The notes under the pieces were generated by a model that saw only the letters and a program-made list of their open reading frames with translations, did not search any database and was not told the DNA's origin. Below are positions 7,651 through 13,858 of a stretch of 19,508 nt of DNA, in pieces. How positions within the stretch are numbered: position 1 is the stretch's first letter; the number at the start of each line of letters is the position of its first letter. The translations under genes and the position numbers were made by a program. Source of the stretch: JAWOJF01 sp046481785 (GTDB lineage: Bacteria > Bacteroidota > Ignavibacteria > Ignavibacteriales > Ignavibacteriaceae). The stretch is from NCBI GenBank assembly GCA_046481785.1, contig JAWOJF010000031.1, positions 1 through 19,508 on the forward strand. The letters run 5' to 3'.

Positions 7651-8376
7651 ATGATGAGCCAATCTAACAATCAGCATACTCATAAAAAACAGGTTTATAT
7701 TTACAGGGCTTTTGAAAGATTCTGGCACTGGGCTCAGGCAATCCTAATTTTCTTTCTTGCTGCAACAGGATTTGAGATACACGGTTCAATTAAATTTTTC
7801 GGATATCAGAACGCTGTACAATATCATAATACTGCTGCATATCTTTTTATAGCGCTTATTGTATTTGCCATATTCTGGCACTTCACTACCGGTGAATGGA
7901 GACAGTACCTGCCTACATTTAAAAATATAAGAGCACAAATTAATTTTTACCTTGCGGGTATTTTCAAAAATGCACCTCATCCAACTAAAAAGACCGTATT
8001 AAGCAAATTAAATCCGCTGCAGAGATTTGTTTACCTCGGGTTAAAACTTCTTGTAATACCGGTAATGGTTCTATCAGGATTGTTATACATGTTTTACCGG
8101 TATCCGCAGAAAGACGGGGTTATCCGCGTATTAAATATTGAAACTATCGAACCGGTTGCCCTTCTGCATACATTCGGAGCATTTTTACTTATTGCTTTTA
8201 TTATTGCACATCTTTACCTCATAACAACTGGTACAACTGCCACATCAAATTTAAAGGCAATGATAACAGGATATGAGGAACTGGAGGAAGAAGGAATACG
8301 GGATCAGGTTCAGGCAGCAAAAGAATCCCCCGGCATAGCAGAGCAGGAAAAATCCGGTGTTGATTTATTGTCTTAA
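7651..8376 (+). CDS. Cytochrome b/b6-domain membrane protein, partner of the octaheme cytochrome
   Basis: Integral membrane diheme cytochrome b of the thiosulfate-reductase/formate-dehydrogenase gamma type, likely passing electrons between the quinone pool and the octaheme cytochrome. The 241 residues show four hydrophobic helices (about 27-45, 62-79, 128-149, 170-192). Candidate axial histidines are in FERFWHW (His26), FWHFTTGEW (His77; His59 is an alternative), LLHTFG (His173) and IAHLYL (His187). The C-terminal tail (about 207-241) is charged and soluble. It starts 1 bp after the octaheme stop with AAAGGG upstream and ends 20 bp before the first YeeE gene. Direction of electron flow is not given by sequence. 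Confidence 0.88.
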   Translation: MMSQSNNQHTHKKQVYIYRAFERFWHWAQAILIFFLAATGFEIHGSIKFFGYQNAVQYHNTAAYLFIALIVFAIFWHFTTGEWRQYLPTFKNIRAQINFYLAGIFKNAPHPTKKTVLSKLNPLQRFVYLGLKLLVIPVMVLSGLLYMFYRYPQKDGVIRVLNIETIEPVALLHTFGAFLLIAFIIAHLYLITTGTTATSNLKAMITGYEELEEEGIRDQVQAAKESPGIAEQEKSGVDLLS

Positions 8377-8396
8377 TTGATTTGAAGGAAATTTTT

Positions 8397-8930
8397 ATGA
8401 ATGGAAATAAATTATCAAACGCAAAAAAATATATGAATCCCTACCTGGCAGGGTTCTTTTTAGGACTGCTTCTTCTTGCAACAATTTATATAACCGGAAG
8501 AGGACTTGGTGCAAGCGGGGCTGTTAAAAGCGGTGTTATAGCATCAGTTGAATCAATTGCACCCGCTCACACAGCAAACCAGGAGTTTTATAAAGAATAC
8601 ATGACTGAACATGATAACAACCCTTTAAAAAACTGGCTAGTTTTTGAAGTAATTGGTGTGGTTATTGGCGCATTTATTTCAGGGCTTGTTTCTAACAGGT
8701 TAAAGTTTACACTTGAACACTCTCCTAAAATACAGGCAAAGACCAGGGTAATAGCTGCTGTGTTTGGAGGATTGTTATTTGGTTTCGGTGCTCAGCTTGG
8801 GAGAGGCTGTACCAGCGGTGCCGCTTTAAGCGGCATGGCTGTTTTATCTACCGGCGGATTACTTACAATGATGGCAATATTCGGCGGGGCTTATATGTTT
8901 GCTTATTTCTTTAGAAAGCTTTGGCTTTGA
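8397..8930 (+). CDS. YeeE/YedE-family membrane protein, first half (thiosulfate-transporter-like)
   Basis: Half-length member of the YeeE/YedE (sulfur transport, DUF395) family; full-length homologues import thiosulfate through a relay of conserved cysteines. The 177 residues show hydrophobic segments at about 17-40, 80-98, 118-150 and 153-171. The signature GAQLGRGCTSGAALSGMA carries the only Cys (138), matching the transport motif. The ATG at 8397 is chosen over an in-frame TTG at 8382 because AAGGA (8385-8389) sits 7 nt before it. Fourth gene of the cluster, followed after 57 bp by the second half protein. It probably pairs with that protein to make a complete transporter. Supply of sulfur or disposal of the cytochrome's product is the likely role, by context. 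Confidence 0.87.
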   Translation: MNGNKLSNAKKYMNPYLAGFFLGLLLLATIYITGRGLGASGAVKSGVIASVESIAPAHTANQEFYKEYMTEHDNNPLKNWLVFEVIGVVIGAFISGLVSNRLKFTLEHSPKIQAKTRVIAAVFGGLLFGFGAQLGRGCTSGAALSGMAVLSTGGLLTMMAIFGGAYMFAYFFRKLWL

Positions 8931-8987
8931 TTTTTTTTTGATAATGAAAGATTATTACTTACATAAATTTTTTAAAAGGAAAAACAG

Positions 8988-10178
8988 ATGGGACCTCTAG
9001 TTCCAGATATAATTGGTAATGAATTAAATTTTGTAGTGGCTTTGTTTATCGGTATTGCCTTCGGTTTTATACTGGAGCAGGCTGGATTTTCAACTTCTAA
9101 AAAACTTGTCGGTTTGTTCTATGGATATGACTTTACAGTACTAAGAGTATTTTTTACCGCCGGTGTAACGGCAATGTTTGGTGTTATTACATTATCACAT
9201 TTTGGACTTCTTGATATAAATCTTATTTATATAAATCCTACCTTCCTCTGGTCTGCCTTAGCCGGCGGAATAATAATGGGGCTCGGATTTGTTGTAGGCG
9301 GATTTTGTCCCGGCACAAGTGTGTGTGCAGCGGCCATAGGTAAAATAGACGCAATGATTTTCATATTCGGTTCATTTCTGGGAGTATTTATTTTTGCAGA
9401 AGGTTATCCCCTTTTTGAAGGTTTATACAAAGCGGAATCATGGGGATTTGTAAGGGTCTTTGATACAGTCGGAATATCGCAGGGATTATTTGCTTTCCTC
9501 TTAACTGTGGCTGCAGTTGGAGCATTCTGGGCTACTACATTGGTAGAAAATAAAGTTAATGGCAAAACAAACCCTGAATTTAAACCTGTAAAGATATATG
9601 TTGCACTAACAGGTGTAGCACTAATTTTTGGGTTCTCCGCTTTTTTTCTGCCCGATATCCGTGATTCATATTTAAGTGAAGTAAACAACAAAGCTTATGT
9701 TGATTCTTATGATATAAAAAAAATGAGTATTGATGAGTTTGCTTTCAGATTGGTTGATAAGGATAAAGATCTCCGGATAATAGACCTACGGCCGGCATTT
9801 AAATATAAAAATTTTAATCTGCCAAATTCACAGTCTTTTACATTAAATGATCTTTTCGATAAAGAAACAGAAAAATTACTCACGGTTAAAGGAAAACAAA
9901 ATATCTTTATTGCGGATGATGAATTAACTGCTAAAAAAGCCGCCGTTATTGCCAGTAAACTGGGGTATCAAAACATAAAAGTACTTGAAGGCGGTTTAAA
10001 TAACTTCAGGAAAGAAATTTTAGAGTATAAAAAGCCTGAACAGGTATTAACCAGGAACGAACTTGCACTCGCCCGTTTCAGGGAAAAAGCAGCCAGAATA
10101 ATTCCTGTTCTAATAGAGGAAAATAAAAACAAAGCTGTGCCTAAAAAAGAAACAAAAAGAGTGATCGGCGGATGTTAG
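8988..10178 (+). CDS. YeeE/YedE-family membrane protein fused to a degenerate rhodanese-like domain with a C-terminal Gly-Gly-Cys
   Basis: Second YeeE half: residues 1-222 hold about six hydrophobic segments and the signature GGFCPGTSVCAAAIG (Cys107 and Cys113). Residues about 241-345 form a rhodanese-like domain with IIDLRPAFKYKNFNLPNS as the N-terminal motif and LEGGLNNFRK as the GGxxxW-type end. Where an active rhodanese has its catalytic Cys loop, the sequence reads IFIADDELTAKKAA, so the domain cannot carry persulfide in the usual way. A charged tail follows, ending exactly in VIGGC (Cys396), the only other Cys, reminiscent of the SoxY GGCGG carrier tail. ATG preceded by AAAAGGA. Last gene of the cluster. 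The cytosolic domain may hand sulfur to or from the membrane pore; this is inference. Confidence 0.85.
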   Translation: MGPLVPDIIGNELNFVVALFIGIAFGFILEQAGFSTSKKLVGLFYGYDFTVLRVFFTAGVTAMFGVITLSHFGLLDINLIYINPTFLWSALAGGIIMGLGFVVGGFCPGTSVCAAAIGKIDAMIFIFGSFLGVFIFAEGYPLFEGLYKAESWGFVRVFDTVGISQGLFAFLLTVAAVGAFWATTLVENKVNGKTNPEFKPVKIYVALTGVALIFGFSAFFLPDIRDSYLSEVNNKAYVDSYDIKKMSIDEFAFRLVDKDKDLRIIDLRPAFKYKNFNLPNSQSFTLNDLFDKETEKLLTVKGKQNIFIADDELTAKKAAVIASKLGYQNIKVLEGGLNNFRKEILEYKKPEQVLTRNELALARFREKAARIIPVLIEENKNKAVPKKETKRVIGGC

Positions 10179-10183
10179 CAGCT

Positions 10184-10231
10184 CAAACTCAAGAGCAAGT
10201 TCAAGAGCAAGTTCAAGTTCAAGAGCAAGTT
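10184..10231. repeat. Hexamer tandem repeat (8 units, CAAGAG/CAAGTT type)
   Basis: Eight consecutive 6-bp units beginning CAA start 5 bp after the stop codon at 10176-10178. In order they are CAAACT, CAAGAG, CAAGTT, CAAGAG, CAAGTT, CAAGTT, CAAGAG, CAAGTT. The alternation gives a partly 12-bp period. Likely formed by slippage; no function is evident. Confidence 0.85.
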
Positions 10232-10240
10232 TAATCAAGC

Positions 10241-10328
10241 TGTTTTAAGTCCCGTCAGGGACGTTATGTTTATAGACATAGGTAATCTAAAAAAATCAAG
10301 TTCCACAACCTCGAAACAAGTTATTATT
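10241..10328 (+). repeat. REP-like element, copy 1
   Basis: The first 48 bp (10241-10288) are identical to 10531-10578. It has a GTCCC-GTCA-GGGAC palindrome (10249-10262), a TTTATAGA box and a second, here degenerate, palindrome region (GTTCCACAACCTC) before GAAACAAGTTATTATT. The architecture resembles REP/BIME-type elements mobilised by RAYT transposases; no transposase is in the window. Confidence 0.75.
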
Positions 10329-10394
10329 ATAATAATACTCCTAACTAGAGGCAGAATCCGGATTTTTTTATTATCAATTCAATCCTCAATCTAT

Positions 10395-10458
10395 CGTCCC
10401 TACGTGACTTTATTTCATTCTACAATTTATTCTATAAACGTTTAATCCCTACGGGATT
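10395..10458 (-). repeat. REP-like element, inverted divergent copy
   Basis: Read on the minus strand it has the same layout as the flanking copies: palindrome ATCCC-GTA-GGGAT (10445-10457), then TTTATAGA, then a degenerate palindrome GTCAC-GTA-GGGAC (10396-10408). The palindrome starts are about 49 bp apart versus 52 bp in copy 3. The spacer sequence differs, so it is a related but divergent copy. Confidence 0.6.
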
Positions 10459-10530
10459 GTAATAATTACAGGATTACAAGGACTTATACCATAAACAGGT
10501 AACTATATGTTAAGGTATAATATATATTGT

Positions 10531-10619
10531 TGTTTTAAGTCCCGTCAGGGACGTTATGTTTATAGACATAGGTAATCTCAATATTTGCAAGTTCCGTAGG
10601 AACGAAACAAATTATTATT
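10531..10619 (+). repeat. REP-like element, copy 3
   Basis: Carries the same 48-bp block as copy 1 (10531-10578), including GTCCC-GTCA-GGGAC at 10539-10552. It has an intact second palindrome GTTCC-GTA-GGAAC at 10591-10603, followed by GAAACAAATTATTATT. This copy shows the complete two-hairpin structure. Confidence 0.75.
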
Positions 10620-10820
10620 TTGGACAGATATGGGACAGACATGAGATATCCCATGTTACACTTAATAATTGCTTTATAAACTTTATCTTTTGACTATTGC
10701 TTATTATATTGCATTCCGGATTTACCATAAGTAAAAAAAAATAGAGAATTCCACAAGAACTAATCTACTCCTGCTGCATACTTCTTTAACTTGTAAGTAA
10801 GGAAGGTCTGTTGTAGAATT

Positions 10821-10841
10821 ATGCTGAAGTTAATTCAGTAT
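10821..10841. repeat. Small palindrome (ATGCTGAA-type)
   Basis: ATGCTGAA, a 5-nt loop, then TTCAGTAT: an 8-bp stem with one G-T wobble. The CTGAA-N5-TTCAG core matches the hairpin 20 bp downstream and looks like a second small dispersed repeat family common in Bacteroidota intergenic DNA. Confidence 0.5.
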
Positions 10842-10852
10842 CATCACAACAG

Positions 10853-10886
10853 CAGAAGCCCTGAAATGAATTCAGGATAACTTCTG
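10853..10886. repeat. Nested palindrome (CCTGAA-N5-TTCAGG inside CAGAAG...CTTCTG)
   Basis: Inner arms CCTGAA (10860-10865) and TTCAGG (10871-10876) flank a 5-nt loop. Outer arms CAGAAG (10853-10858) and CTTCTG (10881-10886) extend the stem with an asymmetric bulge. No U tract follows, so a repeat is more likely than a terminator. Confidence 0.5.
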
Positions 10887-10931
10887 ATAATGCAACCCGA
10901 AGAATGAGCTGCCGGCTTTATTAACATATAT

Positions 10932-10941
10932 ATTTATAAAT
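10932..10941. promoter_or_regulatory. Third copy of the ATTTATAAAT core, upstream of the aminotransferase
   Basis: Same 10-bp palindromic core as in the two palindromes before the MerR gene, here 16 bp before the TTG start. Flanks are not palindromic beyond the core. It may be coincidence in AT-rich leader DNA. Confidence 0.2.
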
Positions 10942-10947
10942 TATAAC

Positions 10948-10951
10948 GGAG
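10948..10951 (+). promoter_or_regulatory. Shine-Dalgarno site that fixes the TTG start of the aminotransferase
   Basis: GGAG lies 6 nt before TTG at 10958-10960. No ATG or GTG is available upstream in frame close by, and the next Met is residue 15, which would remove conserved N-terminal residues. Confidence 0.7.
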
Positions 10952-10957
10952 ACAGAA

Positions 10958-12148
10958 TTGGTATCAGAAAGAGTAAACCGTATAGAAGTATCCCCCACTA
11001 TGAAGGTAGCTGCCGAAGCAAAAAAAATGAAGGCAGAAGGAATAAATGTAATTGACCTTAGTGTTGGTGAACCAGACTTTCCAACTCCCGATAATATTAA
11101 AAATGCAGCTATACAGGCCATACACGATAATCAAACCAGATATACTGTTAACGCCGGTACAGTGGAGCTTAGAAAAGCCATTGCCAGGAAACTAAAAGAA
11201 GATAACGGGCTTGATTACAGTTTAAATGAAATTATTGTTTCCAACGGCGCAAAACAAAGTATATTTAATGCAATCCATACACTGGTGTATAATGAGGATG
11301 AAGTTATTATTCCTGCACCATACTGGGTATCATACCCCGAAATGGTTAAACTTGCACACGGTACATCTGTTGTTATACAGACAGATGAAAAGAACGGCTT
11401 TAAACTTACTCCAAAACAGTTTGAGGATGCAATTACTCCAAAAACTAAAGCACTGATATTATGCAACCCTTCAAATCCAACAGGCTCTGCTTATACTGAA
11501 AAGGAATTAAGGGCAGTTGCAGAAGTAATTGAAAATAAAGACATATGGGTTGTGGCAGATGAGATATATGAAAAACTGGTTTATGAAGATTACAAGTTTG
11601 TAAGTTTTGCTTCATTAAGTGATAAGATTAAACATAAAACAGTACTTGTTAATGGTGTTTCAAAATCATATGCAATGACCGGGTGGAGAATCGGGTACAC
11701 TGCAGCTCTTGAACCGGTTATAAAAGGAATTGATAAAATACAGAGTCACAGTACTTCAAATGCATCGTCAATATCACAGTATGCAACACTGGAAGCATTA
11801 AACGGCCCGCAGGATGCTGTTGAAATGATGAGGAAAGAATTTGAGAAAAGAAGAAATTACTTTTATAAAGAGCTTACTTCAATTGAAGGGATAAGCTGTT
11901 ATAAACCTGAAGGAGCATTTTATCTCTTCCCTAATGTATCACATTACTTTGGTAAAAAAACAGAAACAATGCGGGTAGAGAACTCATTTGATTTTGCTAT
12001 GTACCTGCTTTATGAAGCAAGGATAGCAGCAGTACCGGGAAGTGCATTCGGCTCAGAAAATTTTATAAGATTTTCCTACGCCACCTCAATGGAAAACCTT
12101 GAAGACGCAGTTGGAAGATTAAAAGAAGCGTTGGCAAAGCTGCATTAA
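10958..12148 (+). CDS. aspC: Class I/II pyridoxal-phosphate aminotransferase, aspartate aminotransferase type
   Basis: Transfers amino groups between aspartate (or aromatic/other amino acids) and 2-oxoglutarate; cytoplasmic. The 396 residues match subgroup I-beta enzymes of the Thermus/Bacillus type. They show VIDLSVGEPDFPTP (31-44), CNPSNPTGSAYTEKEL (169-184), DEIYEKLVY (201-209), and the PLP Schiff-base Lys236 in GVSKSYAMTGWRIGY. The substrate-carboxylate Arg is in FIRFSYATS. Start is TTG, chosen for the GGAG at 6 nt and conservation of the N-terminal SERVNRIEVSPTM. A monocistronic unit, convergent with the hydrolase gene at 12173 and separated by a hairpin. Close relatives include aromatic and prephenate aminotransferases, so exact specificity is open. 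Confidence 0.92.
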   Translation: MVSERVNRIEVSPTMKVAAEAKKMKAEGINVIDLSVGEPDFPTPDNIKNAAIQAIHDNQTRYTVNAGTVELRKAIARKLKEDNGLDYSLNEIIVSNGAKQSIFNAIHTLVYNEDEVIIPAPYWVSYPEMVKLAHGTSVVIQTDEKNGFKLTPKQFEDAITPKTKALILCNPSNPTGSAYTEKELRAVAEVIENKDIWVVADEIYEKLVYEDYKFVSFASLSDKIKHKTVLVNGVSKSYAMTGWRIGYTAALEPVIKGIDKIQSHSTSNASSISQYATLEALNGPQDAVEMMRKEFEKRRNYFYKELTSIEGISCYKPEGAFYLFPNVSHYFGKKTETMRVENSFDFAMYLLYEARIAAVPGSAFGSENFIRFSYATSMENLEDAVGRLKEALAKLH

Positions 12149-12159
12149 TTTTTTATAAA

Positions 12160-12188
12160 GCTGTTTCCCAAATCATTTGGGGAACAGC
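12160..12188. terminator. Bidirectional hairpin between convergent genes
   Basis: GCTGTTTCCCAAAT and ATTTGGGGAACAGC (one G-T wobble) form a 14-bp stem across position 12174, between the aminotransferase stop and the last codons of the minus-strand hydrolase, whose TGA lies inside it. On the minus strand it is followed by an AT-rich run. There is no strong U tract in either direction, so termination is probable from position rather than proven. Confidence 0.5.
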
Positions 12189-13810
12189 CAGTATTTCAGA
12201 CCTTTTTTACTCCTGGCACGTAGTCTCCTGTCTTTTGGATTAAACCCTTTATGAAGTAAATAGTACAGATCCGACAGAAGTTCTTTTGTATCAAAAATAT
12301 AAGCATGCCCTGAGGCTGATGATTTTACATTGGAAGCATCAACAGTATCTAATCCGGGTGAGATAAATAAAGATTCACCGGCATCCCCCAAACGGCATAA
12401 ACCCAATCTTAATTCTTCGGACAAATGGAGCGCTTTATCTTTATCAGATGAGTATAATGTCCTGCCCTCTCCTATATTTATGAAATGTGGGAGTATGTTG
12501 TTCCTAAAAACATTCTGATCAATATCAGGTGCGGCAAGTATTATCTGCCGGATAATTTTCAGCTTTTCTTTTAATTCGGACTTATTTAAAAGATTTGTTA
12601 ATGAAACAGCCATTATCCTGTTCCCCATGCTGTGAGCAATAAGGTGCAGCTTTTCAATATTGGTATTAAGAAGAATTTTTTCAATAAACTCCTGCAGATA
12701 ATTAATGGATGCATCGGCACACTCAATATCCTTGAAGTATGATAATAATGTACCGCATGAAGGCCAGCTAAAAAATCCCGGGTTGCCGTAAAAAGGAATA
12801 TCATAAGCAATCTGTGCGGCCCTTCTTGCAGCTTCAGCAAAACTTGTATTATACCCGTGTATAAAAATCATTGCAGATTTTTCATAGAACCTGTTTAAAT
12901 CTTCAGAAAAATTACTTAGGAATTCCTGTTCATCTGTTTCAATAATATCTTTTAATACAATATGTTTTTTTTCATTCTCTTTAAGTTTGATTATAAGAAA
13001 GCTGAAAGGACGCTCCAGTTCTCCCGCTATATGTCCCCTCGGAATGCTCACCCTGCATTTACCGTATTTTAATTCGCTTAGCTTATCACCAAAATAATTA
13101 TTTAAATCCGGTGAGCCGGTTATATTCCGGTTTGTGCCATAAAAAAGAGATACCTCACCCCCTGTATCTTCTTTTTCTGACAAAGCTTCCATCTCAGTTA
13201 CCAGGTCGATATCAAAATGTTCATACATTGGTTTGGCGTACTTCTCAGAATTTTCCTGTGGTGTACCTTCTGTTATACCTTCGATGTCAGAATCCTCCTC
13301 ATACAGTCCGGTCCTGTCATCTATTTCATCAGGAGATAAGTCATATACTCCATGGGCAGCAATGGGATATATTTCTTCCAGCATCTCCCAGGTTACCTCC
13401 TGTACCTCTGAATCTTCATCAAAAATATCTTTCCCGGCAATTTGTTCTTCCTGCAGAGTCCATCTTATATCTGCTCTGACTGCAAAGTCGGTTATGTAAA
13501 CCATGCGGGTAACGTAACCTCGTTTCAGCACAGTTCTTTTTCCGGTTAAACCATAAACAAGCGTATCGCTGTATAGTCTTGAATAAATAAAAATACCAAA
13601 TGCCAGATCTTTTATTTTTTGTATACTATAATCCGGATACTTTTTTGATACCTGCTCATAAATAAAATCATAATCAGAACTGCCCGGTACCTTTATATCC
13701 TCCCAATGAAATTCAATAACGGAATGATCCTTATTATGTTTCCATTTCCTGTGCGAAGAGTCTGAAAGCTGAATTGCCAGTTCGGTAAGAATCTGCTGAT
13801 TTTGTTCCAT
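12173..13810 (-). CDS. DUF900-type alpha/beta hydrolase with a long unknown N-terminal region
   Basis: Probable serine esterase/lipase-like hydrolase, cytoplasmic (no signal peptide). Residues about 218-510 match the DUF900 fold: SLFYGTNRN start, RVSIPRGHIAGELERP, oxyanion-side IFIHGYNTSF (315-324), the nucleophile elbow LIAHSMGNR (Ser394), LAAPDID for the acid (Asp429 or 431) and SASGHAYIF for the His (502). Residues 1-215 are unrecognised: a possible globular part (20-120) and a strongly acidic Asp/Glu-rich stretch (about 130-215). The C-terminus is basic. The ATG at 13808-13810 is preferred to an in-frame TTG 12 nt upstream. It lies 48 bp after the GH105 gene, so it probably ends that operon. 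The substrate is unknown; removal of ester substituents from sugars is one guess, weakened by the lack of a signal peptide. Confidence 0.75.
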   Translation of the reverse strand: MEQNQQILTELAIQLSDSSHRKWKHNKDHSVIEFHWEDIKVPGSSDYDFIYEQVSKKYPDYSIQKIKDLAFGIFIYSRLYSDTLVYGLTGKRTVLKRGYVTRMVYITDFAVRADIRWTLQEEQIAGKDIFDEDSEVQEVTWEMLEEIYPIAAHGVYDLSPDEIDDRTGLYEEDSDIEGITEGTPQENSEKYAKPMYEHFDIDLVTEMEALSEKEDTGGEVSLFYGTNRNITGSPDLNNYFGDKLSELKYGKCRVSIPRGHIAGELERPFSFLIIKLKENEKKHIVLKDIIETDEQEFLSNFSEDLNRFYEKSAMIFIHGYNTSFAEAARRAAQIAYDIPFYGNPGFFSWPSCGTLLSYFKDIECADASINYLQEFIEKILLNTNIEKLHLIAHSMGNRIMAVSLTNLLNKSELKEKLKIIRQIILAAPDIDQNVFRNNILPHFINIGEGRTLYSSDKDKALHLSEELRLGLCRLGDAGESLFISPGLDTVDASNVKSSASGHAYIFDTKELLSDLYYLLHKGFNPKDRRLRARSKKGLKYWLFPK

Positions 13811-13858
13811 AGGAGCCCCCAATAATTATTATTTATTATGCGTTGAAACTTTGCTGTA

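Larger units (their letters stand above)
10179..10957. other. Gene-free, repeat-rich intergenic region
   Basis: About 780 bp between the YeeE-rhodanese stop and the aminotransferase start. No ORF with coding character is visible on either strand. It contains a hexamer tandem array, three REP-like two-palindrome units, two smaller palindromes and the AT-rich leader of the aminotransferase gene, each listed separately. No tRNA, rRNA or CRISPR pattern was seen. Confidence 0.8.

Noticed and set aside
8382..8396. Upstream TTG start of the first YeeE-like protein
   Set aside because: This stretch contains the AAGGA ribosome site for the ATG at 8397.
10181..10620. Possible CRISPR array
   Set aside because: Repeats are of different kinds, in both orientations, with only two identical units 290 bp apart; no regular spacer pattern and no cas genes.
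10690..10710. TTGACT ... TATATT as a promoter for the aminotransferase
   Set aside because: The spacing between the boxes is only 9 bp and the site is about 250 bp from the start.
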